Assembly (NCBI GenBank): GCA_015680685.1
Contig: MNCI01006175.1
Coordinates: forward strand, 234,559-298,558
DNA length: 64,000 bases
DNA from: Gnetum montanum
Lineage: Eukaryota > Streptophyta > Gnetopsida > Gnetales > Gnetaceae
Direction: 5' to 3'
The notes under the pieces are model-generated. The model was not told the DNA's origin. It was given only the letters and a program-made list of their open reading frames with translations, and did no database searches. The position numbers and the translations under genes are program-made. Below are positions 57,095 through 64,000 of this stretch, piece by piece (within the stretch, counting starts at the first letter, position 1; each line of letters begins with the position of its first letter).

Positions 57095-58134
57095 TCAGGG
57101 GCGGCCTAGGAGTTTGCCTGTCAACATTGCGGCCTCAATTAGATGATAAACGAATGCCTCCACTTCTGCGGCGCTGCAGGTGCTGCCTTCAAAGCTTCTG
57201 CCATTAACAGACCTAAATGCGTCCATGCACTGTAGAAAATTCTCGGTGCACATTTGGCTCAGCAGATCACCTACGTAGTTCATTCATTCATTCATTGCAA
57301 TAAGCAATGCATATTTAATTTAGGCATATTTTACTGTCGTTAATTATTGCTGGCTTGCTCTCTCTCATGTGATAACGATAATCTATCGCTAAAACTATCA
57401 AATCTTTGTATGAAGAGAGAGAAGATCAAACCGTTATTGAAGTTAACACAGGCGTCGTGTTGTTGGCAGCATGCGTCCAGTCCATCGCAAGGCGGTTCAC
57501 CAGGGCAACCAGTGTAGTCCAGTCCGCAGTATTTTCCGTATTTCAGCAACGGAGGAACTGTGAGTCAGCACACTCTTCTTCATCAATGTCCTTTTAATTC
57601 ATTTGTGGAAAAGCAAAAATGTTTTGGATTCAGATTTTCCTTACTAAACATAACACTGCGTTGTGTCTACTTGAAACTGATTCTTAAAGCGCATTTGATT
57701 GAATTATTAACCCTAGAAGTCTACTGTATGAATGTAATACTAGTCAAATCGCAGAGAGACTACAGCTCCTTTTCGATCGGCAATCTGCATGTTATGGAAT
57801 TGACTCTTAAGTTCTACAAACTCGAACGCTTGTGAAATTTAATAACTTGATTTCCCTGAATCCTTGCGTTACGCAGCTTATGCTTACTTGAGCAAAAACT
57901 TGATTCGCAAGTTGTACTGCAACTCTGGCCGCCCTGAGAAAATGACATCGTCAGAATTTCAAGAGAAAGCGACGGAAGCAAACGAAGAACAAGAGCAATG
58001 AAACGGGAATAAAAATTGTAGGCAAATCGTACGGCTTCTTCACCAATGGATGCAAATCCTAGATGCAGAGGCTCCGCAGAAGAGACGATGAAGAAAAATA
58101 ATGTGAAGAAGAGCACTTGCATTGCTGCTGCCAT
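57095..58134 (-). CDS. Secreted phospholipase A2 (plant sPLA2), 3 exons, intact
   Basis: Hydrolyses the sn-2 ester of phospholipids in a Ca2+-dependent way, releasing a fatty acid and a lysophospholipid; plant members are secreted or act in the endomembrane system. Exons on minus: 58134-57888, 57557-57432, 57270-57095; introns 57887-57558 (330 bp) and 57431-57271 (161 bp), both GT-AG, with donor A|GTAAGC. The joined frame is 182 residues plus TGA. The start is the ATG at 58134; residues 1-21 form a signal peptide ('MAAAMQVLFFTLFFFIV'). The Ca2+ loop is 'KYCGLDYTGCPGEPPCD', and the catalytic His-Asp lies in 'DACCQQHDACV'. All 12 family cysteines are present. The C-terminal helix ends 'TGKLLGRP', with no ER-retention signal. 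It is the only undamaged gene in the window. Confidence 0.93.
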
Positions 58135-58183
58135 TGTCAAAATTTGCTGTGCCGTGGTTCAAGAACTGGTAGTTCCTTCTACG

Positions 58184-58192
58184 AAAAATATA
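58184..58192 (-). promoter_or_regulatory. Candidate TATA box of the phospholipase gene
   Basis: Minus reads TATATTTTT about 50 bases before the ATG at 58134, which would give a short 5' untranslated region of 20-25 bases. It is AT-rich DNA, so this is a weak call. Confidence 0.35.
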
Positions 58193-58199
58193 GCAGATT

Positions 58200-60150
58200 A
58201 GGACGAATTTAACAACAGAAATGTTAACGAGTTAACGTTATTACCGATTTATTATTGATAGAAAGGAAACTAGGTCAACCATAGCTCCATTATTTAACCT
58301 ACCGGGCTGTTGAAGAGAATATTTGCTGAGTTTGCGAGCAGAAATGCGAGTAGTGACAAACTATAGTGATGCTGGTAGGTTCTGTTGACCTGTGGAGCTG
58401 CATCGCGTGCTTATGCGAATATCGTGACGTGTTATCCATTAACGAACTTCTCACCTGCTCCGGAAGCAAGCCCTGAATGTTGGAGGTCGTGCATTGAAGT
58501 CTGAATCCTCAAAGTACGCAGATAAATTCCAGCATTCATTCATTCGTGAATGACTCACTAAGAAAAATTCTCCCCTATTGCAATATGGTTTTCTTAGCGT
58601 TTTAATTTACAGCAACTGTCGAAGCTCTAGCTTTTCTTCTTATTTACGTTGATTTACATATTCTTGGCCTGTTCAAAGAGCAACCTACTATCTCGATCAC
58701 CTTACTTTTATCTACTGTCGTAATGGGGATAGAAGATGCCCTTCTACACCTAACTCAGCATACACAAAAGCCTTTTGCTTCAGTTATCTTTTTTGGGATA
58801 ACCTGGTTTCCATTAGTGTCTGTTCCAATCCATGACAATACCTGACACGGTTTACCAAGCGATAGCTGCAACAGGGCCAACAACACTAGTGTACTTATTG
58901 GCTATCCCTGCATATTTCATTCGATCTTACTAGTCGACCATTGTTCAGGACGTTTCATATATCTCATGTGTTATAGGGTTCCCATGTTTGCATTTTGACA
59001 TATAATCTGTTATCGGTTCTCTCCTACCGTGAAGCACACAACCAGAAAACCCTCTTCCATCTATCCAACCACATCGGTTTTCAGAACTCATTGTACATAG
59101 CCCTGTTTCTTAAATGACCTTTTACTTTCTAAAATTTAATGAACTTCCAACAAAACATAAGGAGTAAATAATTAATACAATTCACAATTCTAATCTAACT
59201 TCACCAGTTCAGCACAACCTTGTTGGATTATAAACTGAATTAGTAAAAGATTTATTTATGTATTGACTTTAACACTAGAATTCCTTTTAATCACTAGAAT
59301 CCTTAATGCTTTTTAGAATATGATATCCACTGGTTCTAAATAATATCAATAAATATCCAAAATCACGTAGCTTTAGTTTCTTTAGAATTAATTTTTAGAT
59401 CTTGTCATCTACCTTTACAATTCATGTCATTAACACATGGCATATTAAATATTTCAGGAAACAAAAGACTTCAAAAATAAAAGAGGATTTTTAAAATGAA
59501 ATTCAGAAGCTTCAAAATCTAACTGTAAGTCTTTTCAAAATTTTAATTACAGTTGCTCTTAATATTTCCAAAAACCAAAATACAAACAATCAACATTGGC
59601 TTGATGGAGAATGTAAGATAGCTAGCATTTCATTGAAGACCAAATGTCTGCACAGACTATCAAGTCATTTAATATAAAAAATTAAGTATACTAAGAGAGG
59701 TCAATTACCAATTGGCTAATTTTTTTTAATAAAATAAATAATTATCATGGCTATACTAGGCCAAAAACTAGCTTAGTTATATATTTATAATATATATCTA
59801 TAAATTGGCCGATAGAATCTTATTAGTTTACAAGTAAAAAGTTCTTTGAGTAAAAAATTTCACGACTTGTGATGAAGAACAAGATTTAAAAACCCAAATT
59901 TTTATGCCTTTTGGACGAAGAACAAAAGTTCTGTACCATATTTTTCCTAAGGATTTTTCTGAAAAAAAAAATTCATGAATTAGTGTATGCTCTCACCCTC
60001 GGCCGAATTTGTTGAGAGTGAGAGCATAAATTCAACCGCAGGGAATAGACGCCCAACAGCTGCTGATTTTGTTTTTTTGTACTCAGAAACGGACGTGTTT
60101 CTTCTCCGACGGTGCAACAGTGACGTCAAGGCCGTGGTTCTAACACAGAT
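58200..60150. other. Intergenic; no gene seen
   Basis: This holds the upstream region of the phospholipase gene, then AT-rich DNA without recognisable domains. The open frame 59980-60171 on minus ('MHHAEAEICVRTTAL', Arg-rich, Ser-rich) has no known domain and overlaps a more GC-rich patch. A TGACGTCA palindrome (bZIP-type site) is at about 60121. Confidence 0.4.
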
Positions 60151-60154
60151 TTCA

Positions 60155-60302
60155 GCCTCAGCGTGATGCACAAAGTTGCGTTACGAAAATGGCCTGTCTG
60201 CAATTTTAGTTACACGTCACCATGATGTACAAAGTTGCGTTACTGAATAGCCTAACTGAAATTTTAATTACACGTCACCGTTGTGCACAAAGTTGCGTTA
60301 CG
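60155..60302. repeat. Three tandem copies of a ~59 bp repeat
   Basis: 'aaagttgcgttac' occurs at 60172, 60231 and 60289 (spacing 59 and 58), preceded each time by 'tgatgcac', 'tgatgtac' or 'tgtgcaca'. Between copies, 'aattttagttacacgtcac' and its variant recur, each with an ACGT core. Confidence 0.8.
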
Positions 60303-60325
60303 GCCTATCGGGCCAAAATATCGGC

Positions 60326-60341
60326 CAGACTAGTTAGTCTG
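60326..60341. repeat. Perfect 16 bp palindrome
   Basis: CAGACTAGTTAGTCTG, seven-base arms around GT, directly after the tandem repeat and a GGCC-rich stretch. Confidence 0.8.
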
Positions 60342-60959
60342 TCATAGAAAATAAATAATTATGGTAGTAATGCTGAGGTAAGAGATGAATTTCTTCACAA
60401 AATTAGGGATATGTAATGGCTTGACAAATTACCAACAAAAAATTTAAAGCTCAACATTGCCATGGCAAGAATTATTTAACATTGGTTTTGATTTTTTAAT
60501 CTAAAAACTAATTGTAAATGAATTAATTGTAGGATTTCATTAACTTGAAAAAAATTCTGAACCAAATTATATATATATATAAACAAGTTTATTAGAAATA
60601 ATAAAAAAGATTCCATATGTTTTTGGCATTTATTTTAAAGTAAGATTAGGATAGACTATGCTTTCATTATCAAAGATATTAAAAATTTTATCAAGCTTTG
60701 TTTCATAGCCATAACAAAATAAAAGAGTTTCCTAACAATGGTAATAAATTTTTCATTTCTTTTGATAATGCAATGTAGAGGATAAAAAGTGTAGCATCAA
60801 GAAAAGTCACTAATGTAAATATCTTATATAGAGAAATGATTAAATAGGAAGGAAAACCATCCAGAAAAAGTTACATTAAATTGTGTAAGTGGGGTTAAAG
60901 TAGTTACACTCTTAAAACATGAGAAAAATAATTATAGATTGATTGTAATCAATAATATT

Positions 60960-62240
60960 TTTGCCAAGCATCTAGGCACTATTCTAGACTCTTTGCTTGG
61001 AAGATGAGTTGAAGAAAATCACATACGTGTAATTTCCCAAGCAAAATTTAGGTGATAGTATTCTACTATAGATCATCTTATCACTTTAAAATATTTTATT
61101 AATACAAAAATGTTCTACTCAAGAAAACATTTATTTGCTTTGTAGAATTTTTGAAAAGACATATTAGGAGTAAGACCACCAAGTTTATCTAAACTACTTT
61201 CAACCATATTGAAATCACCTCCAATAATTTAAAGAACTTTAGATAGAAATAGAAGATATTTCTAAACCATTGATTAATATTTTGAATAATTTAGAGAATA
61301 AATATGATAGTGTTCAGAGTCTCCATTTTCAATTTGGCAAGAAATCCAAATAACTCTTTTGGTGTTGTCAAAGCTTAAATTCAAAACTTTTCTATTCAAG
61401 TTTTTAGTAACTAAAATAGCAACACAACCTTCATTAACTTTATGAGTAGTAGATAAAATAATATAGTTTTTTAAAATACATTTACCAACAAAACTAGTAT
61501 GATGTGTTGAAATCTTAATCTTTCTAAACAACTAAGAAAAAAGAAAAAAAAGAGAAATGTTGGTTTGAAACATAATATATGATAATCTTTTCTCAAGACC
61601 TATCAAAAATGCCTTGAAAATTCAATGATAAGACTAACATTAAGATATAGAGAGGAGGCGTCTATCCTTGATTATTCATGCTTAGCATTTGTCTTATAAT
61701 CCATGCCATTAATAGCTGGAAAAGAATTGTCCAATGAAAAAGCATTTGAAATCATTATCTATAGGCTTCCTCTTTCTACATTGCACTAGGTGAAATCCTT
61801 TTGCATCATTACTTTTATTACTAGTCCTTGCTAAAAAAAGTCTTTTTTTTTCTAAAGAAAAGTTATCTTTGGATATATAGAATTTACTGACATCTTTAAA
61901 TTTAAAAGGATTAGCAAAATATTGAAAACATGTTGAAAAAGGTTTCATTTGTGCCTATTGAAAATTACCATTATTTTTCTTTTATAAAAAATGTTATTTT
62001 TTTCTTCTTGAACAATTTTTCTACTGAGAAGAGAAAAAATTTTAATAACATGGTTCTCACAATGATGATAGCTATAATATCCTTGCAAATTATAGCATGT
62101 AATTTTTTAGAAGAAGTACCAATTACCTACCTTAAATTTTAATTCTATTTTTTCTATTGTAAAATAATCTTTATGAAATAATGCATTTGCTACACATCAT
62201 CTAGTAATGTTTTTGCCATTGTTTTAAGGATTCTAATAAT
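60960..62240 (-). mobile_element. LINE fragment: ORF1 end and endonuclease
   Basis: On minus, near 61200, 'IIGGDFNMVESSLDKLGG' is the GGDFN motif of the LINE endonuclease. Upstream, 61274-61531 has 'GCVAILVTKNLNRKVL' and 'RVIWISCQIENGD', the middle of that domain. At 62030-62130 a damaged knuckle-like 'CYNLQGYYSYHHCENH' and at 61709-61948 'GFHLVQCRKRKP' resemble the ORF1 C-terminal part. No RT follows on the left. It is AT-rich and full of stops, so it is an old copy. Confidence 0.68.
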
Positions 62241-62859
62241 GTTGCGAATAATTTTGCTTTCAACACTTTGAAAAACTAGTGGAAGGTTTTTTAATCCTAT
62301 CTAGTAACAAGTTTTCGAATAATTAGAAAAATCAAAATCAAAATTCAATTTCTATCTCTAAGCAATAAAATTAAAATTAAAATGAAAGCTAAAGCTTTAT
62401 TATGTCTGAAGACCCATAGGATCTATTGAACAAACATTACATTTTCATGAAAAATAAAGATACACTCAATAAATTGAGCAAGCACAAATGGGGGTAGCAA
62501 TAACAAGTCATACAATATTTTAGCTATAACATTATAATGCCATTTGAAATGGGTAGTTACAACACAAAAAAGACATGCATGCTACTCATCTTTAAGGGCT
62601 CCTAGCCTTCACAACCTATAGATATGCTTTGCTTGGGGAGTTAAATACATCTTCCACTTTCAATTCTTAGATGATACAAATTGAAGTGAAGCCTGCTAAA
62701 AGAATTTCGATACTTATTGAAATAGTAAGATTTTGCATCTAGTTTATTAGATTTAATGTAATGTAAATAAATTTTTTCCTTTACCTTTTACATTAAACGA
62801 CATTTGTGTTAAAACCTTTTGTTTGACTAGTTGGCAAACATGCTTAGGATTTTGCTATA

Positions 62860-63545
62860 CATCCTCCCAAGAGATATTTCATTTTGTCAACCATTACATC
62901 TTTGAAAATACTAGCCATGATCTTGTGAATCCTCAAGAATTGGTTTAGAAAATTTTTCTTACCTTGAGATATGAAAGCTATGAGTATGTGTAATAAACTG
63001 GTACATGCTTTTACTTCTAAAAATAATAAATCACATTCACATAATAACATTAAGTAAAGTATTTGCATCTTCACCTTTAACTCATTAAGAAGAAAAGTTT
63101 TCACACTCTTTTGATATCTTTTCAAAGTTTAGCATTGAATTCAAGTCCTCAAATAGCACATCTATACAATATAGGAGGATTGATGATAGTATGAAAAATT
63201 TGTTTTCTGACCTTCCAAGCCTAGAGTCCTAAATCCTTGCACATGCTTTTGAAAGCATAAAAAGCCTTATAGCCTCTTACTATTCTTTTTTTAATGTACT
63301 TCTCCACACATGTGATTGTTCATATAAATGAGACCTAACTATTTAAAAGAATCTACTATTTGCACATTAGTACCTCCAAAATGGAAGTTATGATAGGTAT
63401 TTCTCATATCCTAGATTATCAATTTGGTTTTTTATTCATAAACCAAATGAGCAATGATAATTTTCTAAAATTTGTAACATATTTTGCATACCTTTTATAG
63501 TTTTTGAGATCAAGGTAGCTATAACACCCTTATTAATTATCTATA
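62860..63545 (-). mobile_element. LINE fragment: region after the RT palm
   Basis: The minus translation reads 'MQNMLQILENYHCSFGL', 'NFHFGGTNVQIVDSFK', stop, 'LGLIY' and, further on, 'KKNFLNQFLRIHK'. This follows the usual order after the RT palm in some non-LTR elements ('L..yC...GL.VN', 'V..FKYLG', 'QK.FLR'). Stops are frequent. It may or may not belong to the same copy as 60960-62240; the C-terminal pattern looks different from L1. Confidence 0.5.
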
Positions 63546-64000
63546 AAATCATATAAATAACTAATAGAAATGCTACGGAATCCTAAGGTGGATTTAACCT
63601 TGAACTACTAATTCAAGAAGTAGCTGTAAAATAAATAAAAATGATTAATTAGAAACATAAATATAGTAGAGTAATACAATGTAGCAATATATCTTACTAC
63701 TTGCATAAATAATTAATTAAAATTAATTTAACAAAAATATAAATTAGCTTTACCAAAAAAATATGTGTTAAAAAATTTAACTAGTTACCTCTTTAAAAAG
63801 TCTGCAAAATAATGATTTTAATAACTCTTATTTCATCTTAATAGGACATCTAGAAATAAATATATTCACATTTGAAGTTTACTAAATTAAATAATAAAAA
63901 TAAAATACTAATTAATAAAATATTACTGTATGCATTAAAATAAAAATGATCCTTGTAATATTATGATCCATATGGCATAGACAACAATTTCATATATATC
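63546..64000. other. AT-rich end of window; no gene seen
   Basis: A very AT-rich stretch with many 'ataaataatt' type runs and no recognisable domain. RT palm sequence of the preceding LINE fragment, expected to the right, is not recognisable. Confidence 0.4.

Noticed and set aside
57560..57835. Plus-strand open frame of 91 codons
   Set aside because: It lies over intron 1 of the phospholipase gene and has no domain; the minus-strand gene explains the region.
59980..60171. Minus-strand 63-codon frame as a small gene
   Set aside because: No domain, no clear start context and partial overlap with the tandem repeats; kept only as a note in the intergenic entry.

Overview
The window is plant nuclear DNA from a large, repeat-swollen, gene-poor genome. 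A gymnosperm would fit, but the sequence alone does not settle the species. The evidence is plant-type Ty3/Gypsy (Tat-lineage) and L1-type LINE sequence over most of the 64 kb, a plant-type 12-cysteine secreted phospholipase A2 with GT-AG introns, and a plant rhomboid fragment. The phospholipase (57095-58134, minus) is the only gene that looks intact. I see no rRNA, tRNA or CRISPR.

Layout. 1-1690: unassigned, with a GC-rich low-complexity island. 1690-6311: 5' part of a Tat-lineage element (copy A: gag, tRNA-Asn primer site, LTR) on minus. 6312-10570: related non-coding element DNA with a hairpin array and a ~190 bp tandem repeat. 10700-11176: broken rhomboid gene. 11195-12869 plus 31797-35222: one L1-type LINE (minus), split by an 18.9 kb LTR retrotransposon (copy B, 12875-31791, perfect 5 bp target duplication GGTAG). 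36280-43119: a third copy (C: end of the antisense gene, hairpins, protease, gag, primer site, LTR). 43120-48552: further family DNA (C') with a second, longer copy of the antisense gene and another hairpin array. 51190-55769: an older, frame-shifted Gypsy element. 55880-56480: LINE ORF1 piece on plus. 57095-58134: phospholipase gene. 58200-60350: intergenic with short tandem repeats. 60960-63545: two more LINE fragments (minus).

The striking object is element B and its relatives. Gag-protease and RT-RNase H-integrase lie on the minus strand but are separated by ~5.7 kb. That space holds a gene in the opposite orientation with its own TATA box and eight inferred exons. Its introns are short GT-AG introns whose phases preserve the reading frame. 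At least three copies in the window share the gene's 3' end and its order relative to the hairpins, and two share intron positions. Each coding block is bounded by an array of small hairpins in which the stem sequence changes on both sides together (GGCCT/AGGCC, GGTCT/AGACC, GATCT/AGATC, AGTCT/AGACT). A retrotransposon carrying an antisense, intron-bearing gene framed by covarying hairpin arrays is the best candidate for something undescribed. All copies seen carry stop codons, so this window shows its fossil rather than a working version.
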